Source of the DNA: Aradus depressus
Lineage: Eukaryota; Arthropoda; Insecta; Hemiptera; Aradidae
Assembly: GCA_963662175.1 (NCBI GenBank)
Contig: OY759218.1
Location: 14,846,480 to 14,910,479 of the forward strand
Length of the DNA stretch: 64,000 bases
Direction of reading: 5' to 3'
The notes beneath the pieces were generated by a model. The model saw only the letters and a program-made list of their open reading frames with translations. It made no database searches and was not told the origin of the DNA. The stretch's first letter is position 1. Each line of letters starts with the position of its first letter. The translations under genes were made by a program, and so were the position numbers. Positions 45,038 to 58,076 of the stretch are shown in pieces.

Positions 45038-45649
45038 TGCTACATATTATATAAGTCAACAAGGTAACATATAATTTACCGCTTATTTTATTTATTTTTT
45101 TGTCATGTCCTTATTATATAACATAGTCGCACAAATGCCGTTTTAAAATTTTTTTACTTGGAAAATTCCAGCTCAACTCATGTAAGAGGTGTCATTGGTA
45201 CACTGATGTTTTTTTTTTTTTTTTGTTCTTTTAAAATATAATTAAAAGTGGCCTCCAAATGGCGAAAAAATATCCTAATATATATATTTTTATCAATGAA
45301 GATGATGTGAAATTTGAAATATGGTGTTATTTAATTTTTTTTCGATCCGTACCTGGTTTCTAAACTTCATAACTCCCTCAGTTCTTACCATTTCGGAATA
45401 AAAAGTTAATTTTTTCCTCACAGGCAAATTCATTATAATCAAAATGAAATAGGGGAAATAAGGAGTCAAACTTTAGTTTCTCCTCACGATTATTCAATTT
45501 TTACCGCCCATATGCGGTTAGGTACAAATTGCAGCAAAATAATAATGAAAAAAAAATGAATACTTCTCCTTTGTTTGAATATTTTCTACATCAAACTACA
45601 GGGAAAAATCAACTTTACACACTAAAAAAAGAAAAAGAAAAACATATAT

Positions 45650-45760
45650 GTATTTCTTAAAAATATTGTCTATTAAAATATATGGTAACAATACCGAAAG
45701 TACTCCCATATATTTGGTATATTTTGTGAAATAGATAATATTTAAAAAAAATACGTTCTT
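45650..45760. repeat. Short inverted-repeat unit with partial hammerhead motif
   Basis: aaaatattgtctatt and gaaatagataatattt bound a core with ggtaacaatacc, gaaagtactccc. The CTGANGA box is lost. Confidence 0.6.
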
Positions 45761-46464
45761 TATATTTTTTATTGTTTCACAATATCTCTCCAAAAATGTT
45801 AAGTATCACACCCTAAGCTGGAGACTGAGAGATTTATGGATATAAAAAACTAGCAATTCAAGGCAAAACCTTATATCGTAACCAAACTTATTATATAGAG
45901 ATGATCAGTATAAAAAAAATGTTGGATATTTTTTCATAATTTAAAAGTTATTTTAAAGTATATTTAATAAAAAAATTAAAAAATCGGTGAACCAACTGTG
46001 ACTATTCCTTTCTGATTTGAGATGGAATGGTCCCATTTTTTATTTATATATATTTTTTAATTAAATTTAAAAAAATTTAACAATAAAAGCGAAGGACTTA
46101 AGGCACATAATGCTGAGTAGTAACAACACAATCCTTAATAAACGAGACCACACCTTTTTTGGGCACAAGCTATTTCTATTGAAAGTAAAAATACACACAC
46201 AATTTTATAAAATATCGGACTTACAATTGATGGAGCCCGAATAAATTCACGAATATATATTTTTTTGGCGTTTTTTAAAATTAATTTATATTGATCAATT
46301 TATTATTAATATTTTTTTTGGAGGGGAGTGCATGTAAGGCGATAGTTTCACAGTGCATCCAACTAAAGTGGCCATCATAGAGATCTTGGAAACTATTGAA
46401 ACTACAAACAACTTTGAATGGAGGACCACTCGTATTTTTTAATAATGATCAAGTCAATAATTGA

Positions 46465-46765
46465 TAATTCTCGCTCGCTTCGCGCGTAGTGGTATTAAAA
46501 TTCCATTTTTCAATGGAAATCACTAGAAAGGGATTCTGTACACTTTTCTGTGCAAGATTTACATAAAGCATTTTTTTTCTTATGGGCAAATTTTTATTTT
46601 TCATTTTCTATTTTAATATAAATTAATAACAATTTGTAAACTAGACTGTTCGATAGATTTTCATAAAACTTTCAGAAATTTTCTTCTTGTGAATTATTTT
46701 CCGTTATCTTCAAAGACGTTGGAAAATAAAAAGTTGACGCCGTTATGCGCGAAGCGAGCTAGAAT
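46465..46765. mobile_element. Possible MITE with gctcgcttcgcgc termini
   Basis: Ends aattctcgctcgcttcgcgc (about 46467-46486) and, reversed near 46748-46768, aattctagctcgcttcgcgc. About 300 bp between them without ORF. Confidence 0.6.
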
Positions 46766-46889
46766 TTTGTTTTTTGACCATTGTAACATATGGGGAGATC
46801 TTTTTCGAATGTTTCCCATAACATACTTCTTCGTAAACTGTCGCTTAGAGTCACGGAAAACAGGATTTTATTGAGTCATATTTGTGAAG

Positions 46890-47650
46890 CAGGAAACAAT
46901 TCATTACATTCCAAGGTGGTAGCTCCGTAGTGATATATGTAAACATGGGTGTCCCTCAAGAATCTGTTCTCGGCCCTATTTTATTTATCATTTACATTAA
47001 TAAAATAGGACAAATGAATTGACTCCCTGGTGGTTCTATATGCAGATGACTATACAACTGTGCATGCATCGACTGATTTACATATGACCGCACAGGATTC
47101 TTCAAGGGACTTGGAGAGTGCGATAACATTGGTCATTTTATTTAAGCGAACCGAAAATCAAAAAGGTTCTGTTTGAGCTTGGTACAGATTCTTGTGAACC
47201 CATCTTAGAGAAAGTTCATCTACTGGGACTCACACTGAACAGATCACAGGTGGACAGGAAGATGAACAGGGTGATCTACCCAGCGAGGAAGTTAGCCCCA
47301 GTTGCAGCTTTATTATGGATTATTTTCCAGCCTCACCTTAACCATAGCGTTCTTCTCTGGGGTCTGCTCCATGAAGCATCCCCCTGGTTAGGCTACGGAA
47401 GAAAATTTTTATAATAATGACACCAGAAAAAGCTCCGAGGAGAAAGTCATCTCTTTCTTCATTTCGACCTACTGACATGGCCCTGTTGTTAAGTTGTCCT
47501 GAACAATCTCAACAGACACTGGAGGAGTGCAGTCTGGTAGTGGGTAAGCCAGTACCAGGTGAGATCTCAACACTGATCAGTCCCAGGTGAAGATTAGAGA
47601 AGACCCAGAGAAGCTACCACCTTCTGGGACTGCTGTTCAACTGCTTGCCA
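46890..47650 (+). pseudogene. Reverse transcriptase fragment of a non-LTR retrotransposon
   Basis: Reads GVPQESVLGPILFIIYIN, then a frameshift and YADDYTTVHAST, the reverse transcriptase fingers/palm with the YADD active site. Further on, EPILEKVHLLGLTLN and YPARKLAPVAALLWI from the thumb region. Several frameshifts and stops. A different LINE type from the one at 40085-41285. Confidence 0.8.
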
Positions 47651-48599
47651 AAAAAAGTAAGACATCTGTGTGAAAAACTTCATTAGAACTATAACATTAT
47701 AAAGGAACATTAAAAAAATAATGTTTGATTACTTTTTACATTTGCATCAAAACAAAAAAATTATAATTTGTAATTTTGTAAGCTCTCTTTGTAAACACAG
47801 TTATTAATACTATTATAGAGGGATTTTTTTTTGTAGCTGGCACAGTTTCCGAGATAGCTATGGTGATCACTTTAGTTTGGATACCCTGTATAGCTTGAAA
47901 AAAACGTAATCCCGGTGTGTGGTGTTAGATAAAAAAAGTCGGTAAAGTTTTATAAGCCCTGAGTGATCACCAAGTTAAGTTACCTCTTTTCCTCCATATA
48001 GACGTAATGCCACTCTTAGTGGGGGGGGGGGAAAATATATATATATATTCGTCGAAATATTCGAACACTCCTGACGATGATCGAGTGAATTAAAGCGGTA
48101 CACAGCGTACATATTGTATTTTATTATTTTTTTTTAATAATTTAAATTTCTGCTTATAAATGAGAAAATTTAATGGCACACATTAGAAGCACCCAATAAA
48201 ACTATTAGAAACCAATTCATAATTACTATTATACGCACTATCAGTGTTCCTCACGATAAAAGGCTTGAAAATTGTTCACTTAATTTAAATAAAAAGAAAA
48301 AAACAACACTGATTGGAAATGTTTTATGATGGGGCTAAAATACGATAGCTTCATTAAGAAGTCAGTGATACACTTTTTCTAGGTATTTCAACATGACGAT
48401 GATTTTTTTGAAACATGTTTGGAACATTGGAGCATATTATTGGTTAAATGCTTCGAATACAGGTTGAGTTGCTAAACAGTCTCTTGAGATTTCCTTAAAA
48501 AAACGTAATCGTCTAGATAGGTGGCTTTTTTTTTTTAAACCTATATTGTATCCTTTGAAATTCCCTTTCCTTTTGGGTTGTGTAAGATTTTAAATTCAA

Positions 48600-48760
48600 A
48601 ATAATATACTTTTCGGCAACTATATTATTCTCCCCTTCATTTTTTTAGGTTTGGAAAATGTAGATGTTTCGGAGTAAAACTCACATCATTAGTATCTCAA
48701 ATTATTCGCTGTATATTTATGCATAACATTTTTCAAGTAGTTTCATTATATTTGTTGAAA

Positions 48761-48849
<89 letters not shown>

Positions 48850-49010
48850 TATAATGGAACATGGCAATTTTTTTACATAATGATACAGTAAATTGAGATC
48901 CTGATGTTGAGAGTTTTTCCCGAAACGTCTATCTATATTTGCTAGGTTGTAAGAACTTAAAAGGCAATTTCAAAGAAAAATTAGAACCACCTCTCTTCCT
49001 ATTCCATTTT
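48600..49010. repeat. Inverted Penelope-associated repeats around a long TA tract
   Basis: Left arm (about 48600-48760): tattattctccccttcattt, gatgtttcggagtaaaactc. Right arm (about 48890-49010): gagagtttttcccgaaacg, tctatatttgctaggttgt, cctattccatttttt. Between them 48768-48852 is almost pure TA. Both hammerhead-like cores carry substitutions (CTAATGA, CTGATGT). Confidence 0.65.
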
Positions 49011-49167
49011 TTTAGAAAAATAGGATTTCAGTTTAGCTGACTCACACATCTACAACAAAAGTTTAATGTAGTTATAATCTTACGTATACACACCTCGCGA
49101 CAAAAAAAAAAGTATAATGTTCTAAAAATAAATATATAATTAAAATTATTTATTATTCTATTATGTA

Positions 49168-49307
49168 CAGGGTGTCACAATAATATGGTTCACCCGTATT
49201 TTTCTTTGCAATTAACCGATTTGAAAACAAATAAAATAACATTTTTCTAAATAGGTTAAGTACAGTGAGAAAAAGGATGGGTGACCCAAAGTATTGAGAC
49301 ACACTGT
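49168..49307. mobile_element. MITE with cagggtgtc termini
   Basis: 140 bp; ends cagggtgtcacaat and, reversed, cagtgtgtctcaat; TA on both sides. Interior aaaaaggatgggtgaccc resembles the element at 44404-44545. Confidence 0.7.
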
Positions 49308-49312
49308 ATATA

Positions 49313-49633
49313 CAGGGTACTGGTGCCTGGTGTGAAACATTTCAAGAGACAACAGTACTCATGAAGGGGACCAAGAAAATGTCATGTAAATGTAAATTGT
49401 GGCTGAAATTTATAGAAAATAACTTCAAATTACAAAAAAAAAAAAAAATGTTTTTCATATTTTGTATTTTGAGAGTATTGGAAGTTTCCGATATGATTTC
49501 TAACAGGAAATTTACGTAGATTCCAAGGGTGGCATCAGATTTGAGCTAGAACAAAGAATCATATTATACACAGGTTTACACGACTTTTTTTGTTTCATTC
49601 CTCTTAATATTGTTCATATTACCAGTCACCCTG
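49313..49633. mobile_element. MITE with cagggt.actggt termini, next to the previous one
   Basis: 321 bp; ends cagggtactggtgcc and, reversed, cagggtgactggtaat; bounded by TA. Only five bases separate it from the MITE at 49168-49307. No ORF. Confidence 0.7.
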
Positions 49634-50337
49634 TATATACATGTTAATTTAAAAAAAAAGAAAAAAAAAAAAACATACAAGTGTCTCAAAAGAGGTTCTG
49701 CAAATTTAAACAAGAAACGAAAGTGAAAAATAAATGATAATAACCTACATTTCATTCTCTTAGAAATTTATCTCACCTCTCAAACATTACCATTATTTAA
49801 CTAACGATCGTACAGACAATAAGTTAATTACAAATATTGTAAATTGTCTTTTATAACTACGTTATAACTTCTACATTTCAAATTTTTAAGTATTTTTCAA
49901 AAAATTTAATCCTAATCTTAACTTTCATTTTGGGAGAATAAGTAGTTAGGCATAAATAATAATATAAATAAATATATTTATATATATATTGAAGGCCTTC
50001 AGGCTTTCCCTTCTTTATTTATCCCCCCCCCCCCCCCCCCCCCCCCCATTATTTACTTATTTTTTATATATTTTTTTTATAACGAAGAGGCAGCACTTAA
50101 TTAATAGTTGGCTATTTCATTTCAATTTAACAATCTACAAAACTAAAATACTTCTTGCTATATTTAAATTATTAGTTATTGACTATAAAATTTACAATAA
50201 TTACATGCGCAGAGTCTTATACCCTTGAAACAAACAACAACGGGTGATTAGGACCTGTAATTTTCAATTGTTATTATTTATTTATACTTTTTAAAATTTA
50301 TTTTTAGGCAAAAGTGTTTAATATAATAAATATATGA

Positions 50338-50547
50338 CTAGACTGCAGTCTCGGTGTGACTGTGTGAAGAAAGTCGTTCAACGTCTATTTCCGGTATCAT
50401 TAATTCTTCATTGACATTATCAGCGTACTCTATGGAAGAGGTTTGTGAGAGCCTTTTAGACAAGGAGGTCTGCTTTCGAAGAACTTCAGCAAGAGACTCG
50501 CCGTACCTCGCATCTAGACCTTGCCGGAATGCATTAACTACTCGAAT
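50338..50547 (-). CDS. Plasma-membrane Ca2+ ATPase, last coding exon
   Basis: After an acceptor tttggtttcag on the minus strand the frame reads IRVVNAFRQGLDARYG, then EVLRKQTSLSKRLSQTSSIE and EIDVERLSSHSHTETAV before TAG. IRVV(N/K)AFR is the core of the PMCA calmodulin-binding domain, and the C-terminal ETAV is a class I PDZ ligand, as in the b-type splice forms. The pump exports calcium at the plasma membrane; this exon codes for its autoinhibitory, calmodulin-regulated tail (69 residues). The upstream exons with the pump core are not in the window. The 3' UTR runs towards lower coordinates. TRPM and this gene converge. Confidence 0.9.
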   Translation of the reverse strand: MRVVNAFRQGLDARYGESLAEVLRKQTSLSKRLSQTSSIEYADNVNEELMIPEIDVERLSSHSHTETAV

Positions 50548-51221
50548 CTGAAACCAAATACAATGAAGAAAAAATGCCAAATCATTATCCGGATGCATGA
50601 CTAAAAAATCATGCTCTTAAAAAAAACATACCCTTTTCAAATTGCATGCCCTAAGCACGGAAGCACAAATGGGCATGCTTTTCAAACTTTTTTTTTAAAT
50701 CAAAGGGGCCGTCCACTCTCTATTTTCTTCTGTAAAACTGTGTGTGTGAACGCTGCCGACAATTACGAATGAAAAAAAAAAAAATGGGTAGAACGCTTAT
50801 TGTGAAAACATTAAACAAAATAAGAAAAAAACTGCAGGAAATTATCTGTGTATCTATAATTAAAAAATAATTTTATAAGTTATTATTCCTGATTACAATG
50901 TTGACAAATTTACATTAAGAAAAAAAGATTTAAGCATAAAAACATTCCTTTATTTAAAAACATCCCGTAGTCATATAAAACAATGAATGTGATAAGACCA
51001 ATAACAAAGTATTTATGCTAAATGTTCAGGAAAATAAATAAATAAAAATATAGACACGAATTAATAAAACGTGTTTCAACAAACGTTGAAAACTTATTTT
51101 TTCACTTAATTCAATAAATGAAAAATAATTAAAAATTATGATGAGTTGAAGAAATAATATGCTTATGTATAATATTATGCAACTAACTATAATTAAAGTC
51201 GCTGATACATAAGTGAACGCA

Positions 51222-51272
<51 letters not shown>

Positions 51273-53427
51273 TATATATAGGTATGTATATTATTTATAT
51301 TTATTATTTCAATCTATTACTTCTAGTTGATAATTCCCTTATAAGTAAAAATTACAGGTCTTATTTAATTAAAATGTTCATAATAAAATAAATAATGTTG
51401 TCTGTACAGGACGTGTCAGACTCACTGTTACATCTTCAGAACTCCTTCATTCTCGAACTACTGTCATTTGTTTAACTTCTAAACCGTTACAAATATGAAA
51501 GGGCTTTTGTAGCTTTCGTTCAGTTCTTCTGAATAGTGTAATTCAATCGTAAGATTTACATTTAGGAAATTAGAGGTTGAAAGTACAGTTGTCCTTTCAA
51601 CATAATCCTTCTTGTCAAAAATTGTATGCTACATTTTCTTCTGAGTACAACCCAACAACAATCCTTGATTAAATCAAAAATTGGTTATCATTCACATTAA
51701 ATCTCCAAATGATCATCGAAGATGTTTAAATAAAATGTGTTCAAAATAAATCATTTAAATTTAATAGTAAATAATTCAAGAGGTGAAAACACTCAATCAA
51801 AAAGGCATATATCATCACAAAAATAACTCAAGTTGAAACGGTTCAAAATATATATTAAATATTAAATCATCATTTCCAATGTATCATTTGACCGAGTTCT
51901 TTGATGGTTAATCAAATTAACGAGAAATAAATCAATTTTAGAGAAAATAAAATAAAAAGAGCTAATTTTAAAAGCTTATATCTGATGAACATTTGAAAAA
52001 TGGTTTGTTGCTTCAAATTCAGAAAGATTTATTTAAGATTATTTTAAAAAAAACTATACTAAATGGCACTTTCAACCCCAAATTTCATAATTGAATTATG
52101 ATATTTTTTAGATCATGAAGATATTAACTCGATAAAAGACTAAAGTCCTTCGCAAAAATATTCTCATCTTTAATGTTTTAGAAGATATTAAATTTTAATG
52201 TATAAACTATATTGAATTCTTAATTTTATTATAGATATTAAAAAAAAACAAGGATGTTTTCGATTGAATAAGGGAATTTTAAAAACGAAACAATTTTCCC
52301 TCCATCAAATTCTACCAATGACCTTGTAAAAATAGTGGTATGTATATTTATGAGAACAAAAAAGACTTCCTGGAGGTGTTACATAGTTTTAATTGAAGTC
52401 TTTATCAGAAAAAATAACTTAATGAATTAAAAATGAGTAAGATAAAATAAAACGATCGTTTAAATGCAACTGTATATATGTAGATATTTAAAAAAAGATA
52501 ACATACATTTCAGAAAAATTGATAAATACTGAAATCTTTGGTTTAAAATAATAATTAATGTATATTTCTAATTGATATAAACTCTTCAACTATAAATCTA
52601 TGTATATTTAATGATAAAACTAAACTATTTTTTTAAAATTAATTTACTTTTTATATATAACTGTTGAAATTTCATAAATAGGCATGTTAATATTTTTACT
52701 AACTTTTATGATAACAATATAAAACTCAGATAAATTTCTTAACACCTAAATCACAACAAGGTCTATTTAACATTAATATAGAAAAACAAATAACAATTTA
52801 TTAACTAAATATAATTTTAAAATAAGAAACATATATGCAAAGTCTATAATATGGCGTTCTCAAGTTCAAATTTACATATTGAACGCAAAAAATTAAGTAA
52901 CTGAGGCACTCGTGTCATGCAAGTAAACCTAGGCAACATTAACACTTTTTATTTTATTTTTTCCAACAGACATTTAACACTGAATTACATAATAATAAAA
53001 TAATAACAATAATAATTAAAAAACTGTTAATCACGATTCTCATTTAATGCTCCTAAAGGAAAAATAATAACAATTAAAAAAAGGGGGGGGCACAAGTAAA
53101 ACGCTACATGGGTGACACCAACATACATAATTATAGAAAAAAAAAATGAAATAAAATTAATAAATAAAAAAACAACAATGTACACAGTGCATATGAAACA
53201 TAAGGTATGTACAATGGGTATAAAACATGTACATGACTGTCATGCATCTGTTTGTCTGTTGGTGTAATAATGAAAGTGTTTGTGTGATGGAAGTGCTTTC
53301 GCGCACACACCATATCAAATTTGAAAATGTTAAGATGAGCGTAGTACTATATATATTTTTTTTAATCAAAAATTAATAATAGTAAACATCTAACAGTCCT
53401 GTCTTAGTAATTGAATTCCGTACTCAC
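50548..53427 (-). other. PMCA intron, AT-rich
   Basis: No further exon recognised. Contains a TA microsatellite around 51228-51290. Confidence 0.45.
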
Positions 53428-53525
53428 AGAACTTCAAAAAATCGTCGAGGGTTACTCAATATATAAAGACATCTTTCATAGGAATCCTTGTCAATAGTTA
53501 TGTTTTTTTTACACATACATTTATC
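53428..53525 (-). CDS. Candidate cassette exon, possibly PMCA
   Basis: 98 nt on the minus strand between a strong acceptor (gatttgttttcag) and a strong donor (gtgagtac). One frame is open throughout: DKCMCKKNITIDKDSYERCL, then YILSNPRRFFEV, ending in phase 2. The other two frames contain stops. If spliced before the exon at 50547, it would shift that exon into a frame that stops after three codons, like the frame-shifting site-C exons of mammalian PMCA genes. No homology recognised; may be chance. Confidence 0.35.
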
Positions 53526-53984
53526 CTGAAAACAAATCGAAGATCCATTAACATTTCAAATATGGCTAATAAATTCAAGTAACCAACATTTTTATAACCC
53601 TTGTAATTAACTCTTTTCATCAATTATAAATTTTGATTTAAGAAGCCTAAAAATGTATATTGTTACATTTAATACTGAATAAAAAATATAAGAATTGAAT
53701 AAATTACTATCTACATGAATTTCTTAACAGATTACAAAATGTAGAATTCACCAAAAAAATTAAATATTATAACTGTATTACAAGGATTTATAAATTCCAG
53801 TTTCAAATTTCAAGTAAAATATTCTTTGGGATGAGGAATTACTTGTATACATAAGTGATTCCCCCTAATGGACGTTTTCTTAATAAATATTAATAATTAA
53901 TCATAACGAAGATTCTTCGCTATTTTCGTGTATGTTTAATTTTGTTTTATTTATGATTGATAGAGCCGACAGTATCTTTTGAAT

Positions 53985-54185
53985 CTAGAAGGAATTCGAG
54001 GTTCTGTCGTTTAAATAAAAACTCAGTACAAAGGCAACGTTTCGGAAACTATTTATTTCCTTCTTCAGGGCCTTATAGTTACTTGAATGGATATATGTGG
54101 TGAAAGTGTTGAAGAGTTTGTTTGACAAACTCCACACACCTTAACACCTTCACCACATATATCCATTCGAGTCATTATAGTGTTT
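53985..54185 (-). repeat. Penelope-associated repeat with internal palindrome
   Basis: aggttctgtcgtttaaata through the hammerhead-like block at 54030-54075, followed by atggatatatgtggtgaaag mirrored at about 54148-54170. Same family as 15690-15930. Confidence 0.7.
54030..54075 (-). ncRNA. Hammerhead-ribozyme-like motif with intact core
   Basis: On the minus strand, CTGAAGA (54068-54062), one A, a perfect 5-bp stem GGAAA/TTTCC with 7-nt loop (54060-54044), GAAA (54043-54040), then CGTT, so that AACGTT is palindromic as expected for hammerheads that act as dimers. Flanks AAGGC and GCCTT can pair as stem I with one bulged base. All invariant core bases are present. Confidence 0.55.
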
Positions 54186-55135
54186 TCTTTTTTTTTTGCC
54201 AGCTTTGAATCAACTTTAAATTTTAGCTACAGCGCACCAAAGATTGTCTTCTCTAATTACAACAAAGAATTAAATATTAATCTACAGGTGTCCATAAATT
54301 AAAAATTTAAGCGAACTGTATTCACAGTGAACCAATCAATGACCTTATATTTACAGAATTTATGATTTGTTAAAAATTGAAACTGGGAGTAATTTTAACA
54401 TGATGAATTGATCAAGCTTTTTTTTTATTTAATTATTTTTTTTATTCTTATAAAAATAAACAATGTATACTAAAAACATCAATAAAAACTAAACATCAAT
54501 CATTATCAGAAATATAAATGTGCTTCAGAACATTTATCAACCATGCAAGTGCATTTCACTCGAATATTGTTATAAAATTCACTTAAATTTCTTAAGCGTT
54601 TTTGCTATGCATGAATGCATGGTATGCACATATAGCAAAATTCCAAGTTTATACACAAAACCAAATAACATAGAACATATAATAAATATTCATACAATAT
54701 GATTCATGCACCATTCTTAAAAATATGTGCATATATCTATTTACATATGTTTTGTTTTAATCATACAATTTTTTTTAAACAACAGTGCATTTCACTTGAT
54801 ATTGAAAAGACATACAACAATTTCCCATGAATTCTAACTAATTATAAATAAATTAATAAAAATAATAAAAACACAAAACAGTGCCATTCATTTGATACTG
54901 TAAACTAAACAAAAATAACTACCTTAAAAATAATTACATTTATGATTCAATTACAAAAGCATTACCATACGCTCTCTTTTGACAAGAAAAAAACACTTAC
55001 TAAATCAAACCATAACATAACGCACTGATAGAAGCATAACATTTCAATTCTGTTAGTTAACTTGTTACATAATTTATTTTTATTTTTAGTGCCGAGCAAA
55101 GTTAACCTTATTTTATTTGTATTTCATTATTTAAA

Positions 55136-55137
<2 letters not shown>

Positions 55138-55180
<43 letters not shown>
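55138..55180. repeat. TA microsatellite
   Basis: About 20 TA units in an AT-rich region. 54186-56122 otherwise has no recognised gene. Confidence 0.9.
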
Positions 55181-55181
<1 letters not shown>

Positions 55182-56122
55182 AATTTGTAAAAACAACTCA
55201 TTCTTTGTAAAAGAGTGCTCAACAAGTATATTTTGATATTATGAATTTTTAGCGTCATCATCAATAACAAACAACTCAACAATTTTTGATTTATAAATTT
55301 AATTTTTTGAAATATATATGCCTCTATAATTAACCATTTATGAGGAATAACAAACGTGACCAACAATAGCTTTATTCAAATTTAAATGAACATCAAAATG
55401 ATATTGAAAAAAAAAAAAAAAATGTAAATAATAATTAAAAAATAAAATAAAAATAAAAACAAGCCATAATTCACTGCAATTAGGAAACATTTTCAAATTT
55501 CAAACAAAACCTTTCTCATGCAATTTTTTTTTTTTTTTTTCTTTTTTGGATTTGGTTTTTAAGCAATCTTATAAATAAACACTTAAATGCAGTGATATGT
55601 TTTTGTTGTTTTTTTTTTGTTTTTTTTTTAAATTGTACACAGAAAGTTGTACTTAAAGTGAACGTGTGCATACCATGCACATGTACGACATATGAAGAAC
55701 ACGTAATATAATAAAGCAAATAGCAGACACAAATATGAAACATGCTCACTGAATCTCACAAAAAAAAAAATAGAAAATGTTTAAGAGGGGTATTTTTTCA
55801 ACGGATCCCAAAAAACAAGGGAAACTTTTTTAAAAATGAAAAATCAAATCAAAATACAATGGAACAAAAAAAAATGAAGCCTCCACCCTCGCATTTTTTT
55901 TTAAGCTTTATAAACAAACAGAATTTAATGCCTCATTTGTTTTCTTTTTACTTTAAACCATGAACTGAATTTTTTACGGGCAACATGATTTTTTTCACGA
56001 ATGAAATAAGGGCAAATATATATATATATATATATGAATATATAAAATAAAAATTCAGCACAGAGAAAAGCACAAAAAATGTTTAAGCCCAACAAAAATA
56101 CAGTGGAATATATAATACTCAC

Positions 56123-56255
56123 AAAATAAAAGCAGAGCGGTTAGCGCGATAGTGATACAGAGCAGGGTCTCATGCAGTGCTTAAGATGGGGCCACTTTGG
56201 ATTCGGTTAACGTTACTAGATGATGCACAGATGGCCATCTATCCGCCACAAAATT
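56123..56255 (-). other. Candidate exon, GC-richer than its surroundings
   Basis: 133 nt on the minus strand between the acceptor tattgcag and the donor gtgagtat, clearly richer in G and C than the flanking DNA. All three frames contain a stop. In phase 0 it would read NFVADRWPSVHHLVTLTESK and VAPS then stop, so it could be an alternative terminal PMCA exon. It also contains an ATGGCC start followed by 21 codons. A non-coding or 5' UTR exon is equally possible. Confidence 0.3.
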
Positions 56256-57216
56256 CTGCAATACTCAAAAGTTAGCTCTTAAAATAATATATATCATCAG
56301 TGGTATAAAACGTCGAAGGCATATATATGAAAAAATAATAAATAATAATTTGAAAATTAGATTAACGGATTTTTTTTTGAAAATAAAAAGTAATTGTTTA
56401 AAGCTATAAAAATTGTATATATTATAATTTAATTTTTCTGTCAAAATGATTGTTTTTTATAATATTTTTTGAGGGAGAAAAATAAATTTGGATCAATAAA
56501 AGTTATACTGAGTACAAAGGATAACAAAAAAAAAGTTAATGATTGTTTACGAGGATAAAATAATAATAAAAAAAAGTGAAAATGATTTTCCTAGTAATTA
56601 AAATTTTTTAATCTACTCGAAAACCTGAACAAAAACAAAAATAACAGAAAAAATCCAATTAAATAATGAAAACAATAATTAAACTGTAATAATAATAATT
56701 ATTACACCAATGGAAAATCTTAAAGTAACAAGTCACACCACGGACATACTAATATATACATCCACGCACACAAACACACAAGATATAACTAAAAGCAAAC
56801 ACAAATTCAAAAATAAATACATAAGTACAAATGTGTACACATCTGCTGCGAGAACCAAGTATGTACTTTTTTGCAGATGTCTTGGGAACAAAGACTGAAT
56901 GCTATTGGTGGAATTGTTTAACCAAATTTAGGACTCTGAACTTCTAGAACATTAATATGTGACAATGAAATATAATGTGAATACTTTAATAAAGAAAATA
57001 ATATAAAAATTGTGATTGCGAGCATATAAATAAAAACGTCCCCCCCCCCGAATATATTTTCTTTCTACTAATTTTTGACTTTCAGAAAGAAGTTCATATC
57101 GACTAATAACTGACTTAAAGCACTCAAAGAGGTGGCAAAGTTGTAATGTGAGAGGAAGCCACTGGTAGCGCTAGTATGGGTGGACCCCGCAGATGAGTAT
57201 ACAATAAATATTACAT

Positions 57217-57323
<107 letters not shown>

Positions 57324-57991
57324 CTATATTATAGTATGTATACGTTTAGATAGTATTTGCTTGTACTAATAACTATATTTAGACTTGAATTAGGTATGTG
57401 GTTATAAACGAACCAAATTGAGAATAAATTAATGCAGATTTTAGAACATTTGCCTAGAAGCACAGTTGAAAATAGGAAAATGTGAGTTCTTGTTGAGATT
57501 TTTTTTTTTTCAATTTCGATCTTAAATGTTGTAGCTTTAGAACGACCCATTTTTCACTTAGCGGTCGATTCCCTGTCAAATAAATGGTCAAATAATTCCA
57601 CTAATAGCAGTATTTGAACGCTGGACCCAACATATATTATAAAATGTCAAAATAATGGTGATAAGAAGTGGAAATTTTGGATGTACGGAAGGATTACACT
57701 GGTGAAGAATGTAAAGAAAAAAAAAACCGAATCAATATACGACGAAACTTGAATAATGCCTAAAAATATGCGTTACTAAGTCAGAATTGTTTTACACTTT
57801 CTTCCATTGTAGTTGAGATCAAGCTATTCTTCAGATTTTATGGTTCTTCACACCATTTAGAAAAAAATAAAGTTTCTTCCAAAAGACGTTAAGCTTGAAA
57901 TGGCTTATAGAAGCTAAATAATAAAACAAGAATTTAGAAAAATCATTCAATCATAAATCGCATTAAAAAAAATATGTTAAGTGCAAATTAA

Positions 57992-58076
57992 TTAATTTAT
58001 GGGAAATGTTTCATTAGGTTTCTCATCAGAGTTTTCGATATCCGAAGTTTCCGAAAATTTCTTGACACCATTAATT
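57992..58076 (-). other. Candidate terminal exon
   Basis: Minus strand, acceptor atttttttcag. With phase 2 entry it reads INGVKKFSETSDIENSDEKP then NETFPIN and TAA. A second frame is also open, so coding evidence is weak. Could be an alternative 3' exon or chance. Confidence 0.25.
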
